The notes under the pieces were generated by a model, which was not told where the DNA came from, searched no databases, and was given only the letters and a program-made list of their open reading frames with translations. Of a stretch of DNA of 64,000 nt, positions 7,996 through 20,547 are shown piece by piece; within the stretch, counting starts at the first letter, position 1, and each line of letters starts with the position of its first letter. This DNA comes from RBG-16-66-20 sp052386675 (lineage in GTDB: Bacteria; Pseudomonadota; Gammaproteobacteria; Burkholderiales; SG8-39): positions 60,219 to 124,218 of the forward strand of contig JBQTJX010000038.1 of assembly GCA_052386675.1 (NCBI GenBank), written 5' to 3'. A program made the translations under genes and the position numbers.

Positions 7996-9348
7996 CTAGG
8001 CCGCAGCCTCCCGCCTGACCACCTCGGCAATGGATTTCGCTGCCGATTCAATGGCCTTCCGCGGCTCGCCTTCCACCATCACGCGCAGCACCGGCTCGGT
8101 CCCGGAGGGCCGCAGCAGCACCCTGCCCTTGCCCTTGAGCGCCCTCTCGGCGTCGGCCTGCACCTTCGCGATGGCCTTGCGCTTCCTCCATTCAAAGCCC
8201 TTCGGAATGGCGACATTGATCATCACCTGCGGATAGAGGACCAGGTCCGAGGTCAGTTGCGCGAGCGACTTCCTTGATTCCCGCATTGCCGTCAGCACCT
8301 GCAGCGCCGAGACAATGCCATCGCCGGTGGTGTGCTTGTCCAGGCTCAGGATATGGCCGGAGTTCTCCCCGCCCAGCAGCCAGCCCTTGTCGCGCAGCAG
8401 CTCGAGCACATAGCGATCGCCCACCGCGGCGCGCGCGAACGGAATCTGCATCCTCGCGAACGCCTTCTCCAGCGCGAAATTGGTCATCAGTGTGCCGGCC
8501 ACGCCGGCGAGCCTCTCGCGTCCGGCACGATGCTTCGCCATCGCGTAGAGCAACTGGTCGCCGTCGTAGGCGATTCCGGCACCATCCACGATCAGCACCC
8601 GGTCGGCGTCGCCGTCCAGCGCGATGCCAAGCTGCGCCTTCTGCTGCTTCACCTCCATCGCCAGGTTGGCCGGCGCGGTGGCGCCGAACCTGTCGTTGAT
8701 GTTGAAGCCATCGGGCGTGACGCCGATCGCGGCCACTTCGGCGCCCAGTTCGTGGAATACCTGGGGCGCGACGTCGTAAGCGGCGCCATGGGCGCAGTCC
8801 ACGACGATCTTCATGCCCCGGAGGTCCAGCTCGTTGGGGAAGGTGGACTTGCAGAATTCGATGTAGCGCCCCTGGGCGTCGTCCACGCGCCGCGCGCGGC
8901 CCAGCCTGGCCGAAGGGTTGCATCCCATGGGCCGCTCCAGGCGCGCCTCGATCTGCGACTCTGCTGCGTCGGGCAGCTTGAAGCCGTCGCCGGAGAAGAA
9001 CTTGATGCCGTTGTCGGCGTATGGATTGTGCGAAGCGCTGATCACCACGCCCGCAGAGAGCCGCAATGCGCGCGTGAGGTAGGCCACACCCGGCGTCGGC
9101 AGTGGCCCGCACAGCAGGACGTCCACGCCCGCGGCGGAGAACCCGGCCTCCAGCGCCGCCTCGATCATGTAGCCGGAAATGCGCGTGTCCTTGCCGATGA
9201 GCACCGCCGGCCGTTCAGCGGCTTTCGCGCCCCGCGCCGCCAGCACGCGGCCTGCCGCGAAGCCCAGGCGCAGCACGAAATCGGGCGTCATGGGCGCCAG
9301 GCCCACGGTACCCCTCACCCCGTCGGTGCCGAAATGTTTCCTGCTCAT
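7996..9348 (-). CDS. glmM: Phosphoglucosamine mutase
   Basis: Encodes 450 residues of the alpha-D-phosphohexomutase family, close to the E. coli GlmM length. The active-site phosphoserine loop ISASHNPYADNGIKFF is present (Ser106), along with a DGDADR metal loop and a C-terminal RPSGTEPVLRVMVE phosphate-binding loop. It converts glucosamine-6-phosphate to glucosamine-1-phosphate for peptidoglycan and lipopolysaccharide precursors. The ATG at 9348 overlaps the folP stop (ATGA). The ftsH-folP-glmM order is widespread in proteobacteria. Confidence 0.96.
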   Translation of the reverse strand: MSRKHFGTDGVRGTVGLAPMTPDFVLRLGFAAGRVLAARGAKAAERPAVLIGKDTRISGYMIEAALEAGFSAAGVDVLLCGPLPTPGVAYLTRALRLSAGVVISASHNPYADNGIKFFSGDGFKLPDAAESQIEARLERPMGCNPSARLGRARRVDDAQGRYIEFCKSTFPNELDLRGMKIVVDCAHGAAYDVAPQVFHELGAEVAAIGVTPDGFNINDRFGATAPANLAMEVKQQKAQLGIALDGDADRVLIVDGAGIAYDGDQLLYAMAKHRAGRERLAGVAGTLMTNFALEKAFARMQIPFARAAVGDRYVLELLRDKGWLLGGENSGHILSLDKHTTGDGIVSALQVLTAMRESRKSLAQLTSDLVLYPQVMINVAIPKGFEWRKRKAIAKVQADAERALKGKGRVLLRPSGTEPVLRVMVEGEPRKAIESAAKSIAEVVRREAAA

Positions 9349-10190
9349 GCCGGTTTCCTCATCCCGCTTCCGTCGCGCACTGCCTGCCATACAGCAAGCG
9401 CGTCGCGCGTCTCCTTGACGTCATGAACCCTAAGCATTGTCGCCCCTGCCTGCGCCGACAGCAACGCGGCGGCGAGGCTGGCGGCAAGGCGCGCACTGGC
9501 GGGCCGGCCGGTGATCATCCCCAGCGTGGACTTCCTGGACCAGCCCGAGGCAATCGGCACGCCGAGTTCCGCGAACTCGGGCAAGCGCCGCAGCAATTCC
9601 AGATTGTGGGCCGCGGTCTTGCCAAAGCCGAAGCCGGGATCGGCGACGATCCGCTCGCGTGCGATCCCTGCGGCCTCACAGGCGGCAATGCGCGCCGCAA
9701 GGTACGCCTTCACCTCGGCGACCACGTCGGTATAGGTCGGATCGCGCTGCATGGTCGCCGGATCGCCCTTCTTGTGCATCAGGCAGACGCCGCAGGACGA
9801 GGCCGCGACCGCCTCCAGCGCGCCAGGCGCCTCGAGCGCCTCGATGTCATTGACCATGGAGGCGCCGGCCGCCGCCGCCTCACGCATGACGCGCGGACGC
9901 CGGGTATCCACGGACACCGGGATTGGCAGGTCCTGCAGGGCCCTGAGCACCGGGAGGATGCGCCCGAGTTCCTCGTCCTCGCTGACCGCCGCCGCGCCCG
10001 GGCGGGAGGACTCGCCGCCGATGTCCAGCAGGTCCGCGCCCTCGGCCACCAGCTGGCGTGCATGGGCAACGGCCACCTCGCTGCGCAGGTAGCGGCCGCC
10101 GTCGGAAAAGGAATCGGGCGTGACGTTGAGCACGCCCATCAGGAGCGGCCGATCCAGCCGCAGCGCGTACCGGCCGCAGCGCAGGATCAA
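9345..10190 (-). CDS. folP: Dihydropteroate synthase
   Basis: Encodes 281 residues with the pterin-binding signatures MGVLNVTPDSFSDGG (18-32), DIGGESSRPGA, and the C-terminal GWSRKS loop. It condenses dihydropterin pyrophosphate with p-aminobenzoate in folate synthesis and is the sulfonamide target. The start is a TTG at 10190, ten bases after the ftsH stop; the next ATG falls inside the conserved first motif. It overlaps glmM by four bases. Confidence 0.95.
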   Translation of the reverse strand: MILRCGRYALRLDRPLLMGVLNVTPDSFSDGGRYLRSEVAVAHARQLVAEGADLLDIGGESSRPGAAAVSEDEELGRILPVLRALQDLPIPVSVDTRRPRVMREAAAAGASMVNDIEALEAPGALEAVAASSCGVCLMHKKGDPATMQRDPTYTDVVAEVKAYLAARIAACEAAGIARERIVADPGFGFGKTAAHNLELLRRLPEFAELGVPIASGWSRKSTLGMITGRPASARLAASLAAALLSAQAGATMLRVHDVKETRDALAVWQAVRDGSGMRKPA

Positions 10191-10200
10191 GGCGCGCCCG

Positions 10201-12096
<1,896 letters not shown>

Positions 12097-12176
12097 GGAC
12101 TTGCTCCTAGATTCGGCGGCGCCGCGAAAGGGGAATCTTACGCTGTTTCAGGTAGATTGCGGCGCGGCGGCCAAGT

Positions 12177-12812
12177 TCAACGGGAATCTTCACCTTTTGG
12201 TTGCCGCGCGAGCAGGTACGTCTCCCGCGACTCTCCCCGCGACGCCGCCGGCTTGCGCGTCTGCACGCTCGCAAAGCAGCGCCGCAGCTCGGCCAGGATG
12301 CCGGCGAATTCCGCCCCCTGGAACACCTTGACGAGGAATGCCCCGTCCGGCTTCAGGACCTCGGCGCAGAACGCGATGGCCTCATGCACCAGTTCCGCCG
12401 CGCGAGCCTGGTCGACGGAAGCGATGCCCGAGACGTTGGGCATCATGTCCGAGAGCACGAGGTCCACCTTTCCCCCCGCGGCTTCCAGCGCCGCGGCTTG
12501 CACCGCAGGGTCGAGGAAGCTGCCCTGGATGAATTGAACGCCCGGCGGCGCCGGCATCTCCAGCAGGTCCAGGGCCACCACGCGGCCGCCTTTCCCCTGG
12601 CCAGCCCCGACTTTCGCCGCCGCCACCTGCGACCAGCCTCCCGGCGCCGCGCCCAGGTCGATCACGCTCGCCCCGGAGCGCAGCAGGCGGTCGCGGGCAT
12701 CGATCTCGAGCAGCTTGTAGGCGGCGCGCGAGCGGTAGCCCTCCTCGCGCGCCCGCTTCACGAACGGATCGGAGACATGCCGCTGCAGCCAGCGCTTGCT
12801 GGAATGACTCAT
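12177..12812 (-). CDS. rlmE: 23S rRNA 2'-O-ribose U2552 methyltransferase
   Basis: Encodes 211 residues of the RrmJ/FtsJ family: SAM-binding DLGAAPGGWSQVAA, a conserved DLVLSDMMPN, and the K-D-K-E catalytic set (final members in LVKVFQG and RETYLLA). It methylates U2552 in the 50S subunit. The ATG at 12812 gives the usual family length. It lies upstream of ftsH, as in E. coli, with an 80-base gap, and is divergent from the lipoprotein gene at 12857. Confidence 0.94.
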   Translation of the reverse strand: MSHSSKRWLQRHVSDPFVKRAREEGYRSRAAYKLLEIDARDRLLRSGASVIDLGAAPGGWSQVAAAKVGAGQGKGGRVVALDLLEMPAPPGVQFIQGSFLDPAVQAAALEAAGGKVDLVLSDMMPNVSGIASVDQARAAELVHEAIAFCAEVLKPDGAFLVKVFQGAEFAGILAELRRCFASVQTRKPAASRGESRETYLLARQPKGEDSR

Positions 12813-12856
12813 CGCCTCAGGTGTTCTGCATCGCAAGGGTACACTGGAGGCCTGCC

Positions 12857-13357
12857 ATGAAACGTTCCTTCGTCGTCCTCGTTGCCGCCGCCGCACTGGC
12901 ATCCGGATGCGTCTCCTACAGCGGGCGCGGACTGGTTTCCGGCCAGTCCGACGCCAAGGAGGTGGAGGCGCTGATGGGCCAGCCGGCCGAGCGCATCACC
13001 CTCGCCGGCGGCGACAGCGTCTGGTTCTATCCGCAGAACCCCAACGGCCTGCACACCTTTGCCGCCCGCCTCAATCCGCAGGGGATCCTGCAGCAGGTCG
13101 ACCAGCGCCTGACCGTGCAGAACCTCGCGAAGCTGGTGCCCGGGCAATCCACCGCGGCGCAGGTGCGCGAGATCCTCGGGCCGCCCTGGCAGGTCGCGCA
13201 CATGGCACGCCAGCAGCGTGACGTATGGCAGTACCGCATGGAGGACAACGTCATGGTGCGGCACGACCTCTACGTCCAGTTCTCGGCGGATGGCTTGGTG
13301 CGCGAGGTGCTCATGCTCAGGGACTATGTGAACGACATCGGGCATGACCGCGATTAG
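12857..13357 (+). CDS. Small outer-membrane-type lipoprotein, BamE/SmpA-like fold
   Basis: Encodes 166 residues with a lipoprotein signal (MKRSFVVLVAAAALASGC; lipidated Cys at residue 18). The mature part has two repeats of an SmpA/OmlA-like motif: DAKEVEALMGQPAERITL with FYPQNP, and TAAQVREILGPPWQV with WQYRMED. This suggests a tandem BamE-like fold in the periplasm. The ribosome site is TGGAGG. The last 14 bases overlap yhbY. Specific role unknown; it is not the BamE orthologue, which is at 19370-20026. Confidence 0.75.
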   Translation: MKRSFVVLVAAAALASGCVSYSGRGLVSGQSDAKEVEALMGQPAERITLAGGDSVWFYPQNPNGLHTFAARLNPQGILQQVDQRLTVQNLAKLVPGQSTAAQVREILGPPWQVAHMARQQRDVWQYRMEDNVMVRHDLYVQFSADGLVREVLMLRDYVNDIGHDRD

Positions 13358-13781
13358 CCCCGCCGAGCGCCGCGCCCTGAAGGCGCGGGCGCATGCCCTG
13401 GACCCGGTGGTGCTCATCGGCGACGGCGGCGTCACCGAGGGCGTGGTGGCGGAGATCGTGCGCGCCCTGACGGCGCATGAGCTGATCAAGGTCCGCGCCG
13501 GCGGCATGGCGCGCGAGGCGCGGGAACTGGCGATGGCCGAGATCTGCGAGCGCACCGGCGCCGAGCCGGTGCAGGCGATCGGCAAGGTCATGGTGCTGTG
13601 GAAGGAAAGTCCGCAGAAGCGGGAACGGGAAGCGCGGCGCGCCAGGGCGCAGGCGGCACCCGTGCGCGGGCCCGCACCCAAGACCACCAGGGCTACTCGT
13701 AGCGCACGTCCAGGATTTCGTAGTTCTTCACCCCGCCAGGGGTCTGCACCGAAACCGGGTCGCCGGCGTACTTCCCGATAA
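13344..13781 (+). CDS. yhbY: YhbY/CRM-domain RNA-binding protein
   Basis: Encodes 145 residues. Residues 1-97 form the CRM domain (RRALKARAHALDPVVLIGDGGVTEGVV, then HELIKVRAGG with its loop), associated with ribosome assembly. The remainder is a basic Arg/Pro/Ala-rich tail not found in short YhbY proteins. The tail-coding part overlaps the 3' end of the convergent greA by 89 bases, so both genes share sequence on opposite strands. The start overlaps the preceding lipoprotein gene. Confidence 0.85.
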   Translation: MTAISPAERRALKARAHALDPVVLIGDGGVTEGVVAEIVRALTAHELIKVRAGGMAREARELAMAEICERTGAEPVQAIGKVMVLWKESPQKREREARRARAQAAPVRGPAPKTTRATRSARPGFRSSSPRQGSAPKPGRRRTSR

Positions 13782-14166
13782 GCGCGCGCGCGATCGGCGA
13801 GCTGATCGAGATCTTCCCGGTCTTGATGTCGGCCTCGTCCTCGCCGACGACCTGGTAGGTCATCGAAGCGCCCGCCTCGTCTTCCAGGTCGATGGTGGCG
13901 CCGAACACGCAGCGCCCCTCGGCATCGAGCAGCTTCGGGTCGATCACCTGCGCGTTGGCCAGCTTGCCCTCGATGTCCGCAATGCGCCCCTCGATGAAGC
14001 CCTGGCGCTCGCGCGCGGCGTCGTACTCCGCGTTCTCCGACAGGTCGCCGTGCGCGCGTGCTTCGGCGATGGCGGTGATCACGGCCGGGCGCTCGATGGA
14101 TTTCAGGCGCTGCAACTCGCTGCGCAGCGCCTCGGCGCCGCGAATGGTCATGGGCGTGCTGGGCAT
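13693..14166 (-). CDS. greA: Transcription elongation factor GreA
   Basis: Encodes 157 residues: an N-terminal antiparallel coiled coil with the acidic tip (ARAHGDLSENAEYDAAR, the Asp/Glu that coordinate the second Mg in RNA polymerase), then the FKBP-like C-terminal domain. It reactivates backtracked RNA polymerase by stimulating transcript cleavage. It begins four bases after the carB stop, so carAB-greA is likely one transcript. Confidence 0.96.
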   Translation of the reverse strand: MPSTPMTIRGAEALRSELQRLKSIERPAVITAIAEARAHGDLSENAEYDAARERQGFIEGRIADIEGKLANAQVIDPKLLDAEGRCVFGATIDLEDEAGASMTYQVVGEDEADIKTGKISISSPIARALIGKYAGDPVSVQTPGGVKNYEILDVRYE

Positions 14167-14170
14167 GGCG

Positions 14171-17393
<3,223 letters not shown>

Positions 17394-17401
<8 letters not shown>

Positions 17402-18542
17402 GCCGCGCGCCTCCTGCGTCATCCATCATCTTCGCGAAGCGGTCGAACAGGTAGCCGATGTCCCGCGGCCCGGGGCTCGCCTCGGGGTGGCCCTGGAAGC
17501 AGAACGCCGGGCGGTCGGTACGCGCCAGGCCCTGCAGCGAACCGTCGAACAGCGACACATGGGTCGGACGCAGCGTCTTCGGCAGCGTCTTCGGATCCAC
17601 CGCGAAGCCGTGGTTCTGGCTGGTGATCACCACCGCGCCGGTGTCCAGGTCCTTCACCGGGTGGTTTGCGCCATGGTGGCCGAATTTCATCTTCAGCGTC
17701 TTCGCGCCAGAGGCGAGGCCCATCAGCTGGTGGCCCAGGCAGATGCCGAACACCGGCAGCCGGGTCGTGTCCAGGATCTGCCCGATGGATTCGATGGCGT
17801 AGTCGCAGGGCTCGGGGTCGCCCGGTCCGTTGGACAGGAATACGCCGTCTGGCTTCAGCGCCAGCACGTCGCGCGCCGGCATCTGCGCCGGCACCACGGT
17901 GACGCGGGCGCCCCGCTCCACCAGCAGCCGCAGGATGTTGCGCTTGATGCCGTAGTCGAACGCGACCACGTGGTGGCGCGCCTCGCCGCCCAGATGGAAG
18001 CCCTTGCCCAGTTCCCACCTGCCCTCGCGCCACTCGTAGAGCTGGCCCGTGGTTACGACCTTCGCGAGGTCCATGCCGGCGAGGCCGGGGAACGCTTTCG
18101 CGGCGGCCAGGGCGGCCTTCTCATCGACGGCCCCGGCCATGAGGGTGCCGCTCTGGGCGCCCTTCTCCCTCAGGATGCGCGTCAGGCGCCGGGTGTCGAT
18201 GTCGGCGATCGCGACTACCTTGCGCGCCCGGAGGTAATCGCCCAGGCTCGACTGGGCGCGCCAGTTGGAGTGCAGCTTGGGCAGGTCGCGCACCACCAGG
18301 CCGGCGGCATGCACCGCCGCGGATTCCTCGTCCTCGGCGTTGACGCCGGTGTTGCCGATGTGCGGGTAGGTCAGCGTGACGATCTGGCGGCAGTACGAGG
18401 GATCGGTGAGGATCTCCTGGTAGCCGGTCATCGCGGTGTTGAAAACGACTTCGCCGGTGGAGATCCCCGGGGCGCCGATGGCTCGGCCCCGGAAAACCGA
18501 CCCGTCGGCGAGGACGAGGACGGCAGGATCGTCGATGGCCAA
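17394..18542 (-). CDS. carA: Carbamoyl-phosphate synthase small (glutaminase) subunit
   Basis: Encodes 382 residues: an N-terminal CarA domain and a class I glutamine amidotransferase domain with nucleophile FGICLGHQ and the GHPEASPGP histidine-glutamate pair. It hydrolyses glutamine to feed ammonia to CarB. The TTG at 18542 is chosen because GGAG precedes it and the family starts here (AIDDPAVLVLADGS). The frame is open up to 18611, but that part would run through the terminator hairpin. Confidence 0.95.
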
Positions 18543-18570
18543 GGGCGAAACTCCAGAAAAATGATGGCGC

Positions 18571-18650
18571 AAAAAAAGCGGAGGAGGCTGTCGCCCCACC
18601 CGCTCTGGCAAGAGCGCCGAATTATACCCCGGCGGAGCCCTTCAGGCCAA
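18571..18650 (-). promoter_or_regulatory. carAB leader: promoter and attenuator-like terminator
   Basis: Minus strand. TTGGCC (18650-18645), an 18-base spacer and a perfect TATAAT (18626-18621) sit in the dapB 3' end and the gap. Downstream are two overlapping hairpins. The first has a six-pair stem (CGCTCT/AGAGCG, 18616-18601). The second is a 12-pair stem with one mismatch and loop GACA (18604-18577), followed by seven Ts (18577-18571). They share bases 18601-18604, so only one can form at a time. No promoter fits between the terminator and carA, which argues for attenuation rather than a plain dapB terminator. Confidence 0.6.
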
Positions 18651-19368
18651 GCACGTCGAAGCTGTCGTAGAGGCCCGGCGCCTTCCCCTGCAGCCATTTC
18701 GCCGCCCGCAGCGCGCCGGTGGCGTAGCTCATGCGGCTGTGCGAGCGCACGGTGACCTCGACCCGCTCGCCCACCCCGGCGAACACCACGGTGTGCTCGC
18801 CCACGATGTCGCCGCCGCGGATGGCGTGGAAGCCGATCTGCTTCGGCGGGCGCGCGCCGGTGTCGCCTTCGCGCCCGTGCGAAGACACCTTGGCCAGGTC
18901 GCGATCGAGCGCGCGCGCCAGGATGCGACCGATCTCCAGCGCGGTGCCCGAGGGCGCGTCCACCTTCTGGCGGTGGTGCGCCTCGATCACCTCGATGTCG
19001 TAGCCCTCGCCCAGCGCCTTCGCGGCGATCTCCGCAAGCTTGAACACCACGTTCACGCCGACCGCGAAATTCGGCGACAGCATCACCGGGATGCGCTTCG
19101 CGGCGGCGTCGATGCGCGCCTTCTGCTCCGGCGTGAAGCCGGTGGTGCCGATAACGATGGCCTTTCCCGCGGCGAGGCAGGCGTCCAGGTGTTGGAGCGT
19201 GCCCTCCGGGCGCGTGAAGTCGATCAGCGCATCGCACGCGGCGACTGCCTTGGCGATGTCCTCACCGATGTCGAACGTGGCGGCGAGCTCGAGCGACGGA
19301 TCCGCCGCCACCGCCTCGATGAGCGTGCGACCCATCTTGCCGCCGGCGCCTGCAATGGAAATCTTCAT
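18622..19368 (-). CDS. dapB: 4-hydroxy-tetrahydrodipicolinate reductase
   Basis: Encodes 248 residues with the N-terminal dinucleotide-binding GAGGKMGRTL, the IGTTGFT loop, and the catalytic EAHHRQKVDAPSGTA segment. It catalyses the NAD(P)H-dependent step of the lysine/diaminopimelate pathway. It follows bamE with a single base between stop and start. The stop lies just upstream of the carAB leader. Confidence 0.96.
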   Translation of the reverse strand: MKISIAGAGGKMGRTLIEAVAADPSLELAATFDIGEDIAKAVAACDALIDFTRPEGTLQHLDACLAAGKAIVIGTTGFTPEQKARIDAAAKRIPVMLSPNFAVGVNVVFKLAEIAAKALGEGYDIEVIEAHHRQKVDAPSGTALEIGRILARALDRDLAKVSSHGREGDTGARPPKQIGFHAIRGGDIVGEHTVVFAGVGERVEVTVRSHSRMSYATGALRAAKWLQGKAPGLYDSFDVLGLKGSAGV

Positions 19369-19369
19369 C

Positions 19370-20026
19370 TCAGAACCCGATCTTCTCGAGCATGCGGCCG
19401 AAGAAGCCGCGGGCGGGCTTTTCTTCGGGCGCGGCCTCGGCCTTCGCTTCTTCCTTCTTCGGCTCGGGCTTCACCTCCGCCTTGGGCTCGGTGGCCGGAG
19501 GCGCGTCGCCCGCGGTGCCCCAGTTCTGCGTGGTCGAGGTCCAGTTTTCCGCGGGCGCGGGCTTCGTCTCGGCCTTGGGCTCGGGCTTCGCTTCAGGCTT
19601 CGGCTCCGGCTTCGCGACCGGAGCAGGGGCTGGCGCGGGCTTTGTCACTGGCTGCGCCGGCTGCACCGGCTCGCTGGGCAGCAGGTCGCCCACCACGCGC
19701 GAGAGCTTGCTATCCACGAAAATCACCGAAAAATTGCGTTGCTCGCGCTTGCCGCCGGGCGCGTCACGGTAGAACACGTAGTCCCAGCGGTCGGCGTGGA
19801 AAATGTCGGTGAGCAGCGGCGTGCCGAGGATGAAGCGCACCTGCTCGCGCGTCATGCCCGGCTTCAGCTTCTCCACCATCTCGCGCGTGACGTAGTTGCC
19901 CTGCTGGATGGTGATCCGGTAGGGCTTCACGAACTCCGGAACAGCCTCCGGCACGCGCGCGCAGCCCGCCGAGAAAACCAGCGGCGCCAGAAGGGAAATC
20001 AGGAGTTTGCGGCTTGCAGATTGCAT
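19370..20026 (-). CDS. bamE: Outer membrane assembly lipoprotein BamE with long C-terminal extension
   Basis: Encodes 218 residues. The lipobox is VFSAGC (Cys about 22). The core carries the SmpA/OmlA signature (GNYVTREMVEKLKPGMTREQ, FILGTPLLTDIFHADRWDYVFY) of BamE, a subunit of the beta-barrel assembly machine. BamE proteins are commonly about 110 residues. Here, after residue 120, come roughly 100 residues rich in Lys, Pro, Glu and Ala, ending in a possible amphipathic helix (RGFFGRMLEKIGF). It is divergent from fur and precedes dapB by one base. Confidence 0.93.
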   Translation of the reverse strand: MQSASRKLLISLLAPLVFSAGCARVPEAVPEFVKPYRITIQQGNYVTREMVEKLKPGMTREQVRFILGTPLLTDIFHADRWDYVFYRDAPGGKREQRNFSVIFVDSKLSRVVGDLLPSEPVQPAQPVTKPAPAPAPVAKPEPKPEAKPEPKAETKPAPAENWTSTTQNWGTAGDAPPATEPKAEVKPEPKKEEAKAEAAPEEKPARGFFGRMLEKIGF

Positions 20027-20028
20027 CG

Positions 20029-20065
20029 GGAACTGATTCTCAATTCCTGCGAAAGACACTATGAT
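20029..20065 (+). promoter_or_regulatory. fur promoter with Fur-box-like palindrome
   Basis: A 19-bp near-palindrome (20029-20047; GGAA-n-TGA-nnn-TCA-n-TTCC) lies in the 51-base bamE-fur gap. On the minus strand it matches 12 of 19 positions of the classical Fur box, including the TGAnAATCA core. The fur promoter reads TTCTCA (20037-20042, inside the palindrome), a 17-base spacer, then TATGAT (20060-20065). Fur binding would therefore block its own promoter and possibly that of bamE. Confidence 0.55.
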
Positions 20066-20077
20066 AGCCCAACCCCC

Positions 20078-20509
20078 ATGCAGAACTCCTCCCAAAGCCT
20101 CAAGGACATCGGGCTCAAGGCGACGCTCCCGCGGCGCAAGATCCTCGAGCTGTTCGAAGCCAGCAAGGTGCGCCACATGTCCGCGGAGGACGTCTACCGC
20201 GCGCTGCTCGCCGAGGGCATGGACGTCGGCCTCGCCACCGTCTACCGCGTGCTGACGCAGTTCGAGCAGGCGGGGCTGCTGGCGCGGCAGCATTTCGAGA
20301 CCGGCAAGGCGGTGTTCGAGCTGAACCAGGGCGGCCACCACGACCATCTGGTGTGCCTGCAGTGCGGGCGGGTGGAGGAGTTCTACGACGCCGAGATCGA
20401 GAAGCGCCAGGGGGAAGTGGCGCGGCAGCGCGGCTTCAACCTGAATGGCCACTCACTGGCGTTGTATGCGGACTGCGTCAAGGTGCAGTGCCCGCACAGA
20501 CCGGCCTGA
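20078..20509 (+). CDS. fur: Ferric uptake regulator Fur
   Basis: Encodes 143 residues: a winged-helix DNA-binding N-terminus (LPRRKILELFEAS ... LATVYRVLTQFEQAGLL) and a metal-binding half with GGHHDHLVCLQCGRVEEF, where the HHDH and CxxC patterns of Fur are visible. It represses iron uptake genes when Fe(II) is available. The bamE-fur divergent arrangement is typical of betaproteobacteria. The ATG at 20078 is only about six bases after the expected transcript start. Confidence 0.96.
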   Translation: MQNSSQSLKDIGLKATLPRRKILELFEASKVRHMSAEDVYRALLAEGMDVGLATVYRVLTQFEQAGLLARQHFETGKAVFELNQGGHHDHLVCLQCGRVEEFYDAEIEKRQGEVARQRGFNLNGHSLALYADCVKVQCPHRPA

Positions 20510-20516
20510 TGCGAGA

Positions 20517-20538
20517 GATGTAACCGATCGGTTACATC
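20517..20538. repeat. Perfect 22-bp palindrome between convergent fur and recN
   Basis: A gapless 22-bp palindrome centred on ACCGATCGGT, located eight bases after the fur stop and nine before the recN stop. Its core recurs at 41720-41737 in another convergent gap. It contains GATC and a PvuI-type CGATCG. It could act as a bidirectional terminator arm, a repressor operator or another dispersed site; there is no T-run. Confidence 0.85.
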
Positions 20539-20547
20539 CCGCCGCGG

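Noticed and set aside
13344..13781. yhbY as a frameshifted longer protein
   Set aside because: The CRM domain is complete within the first 97 residues and the basic tail is continuous, so no frameshift is required.
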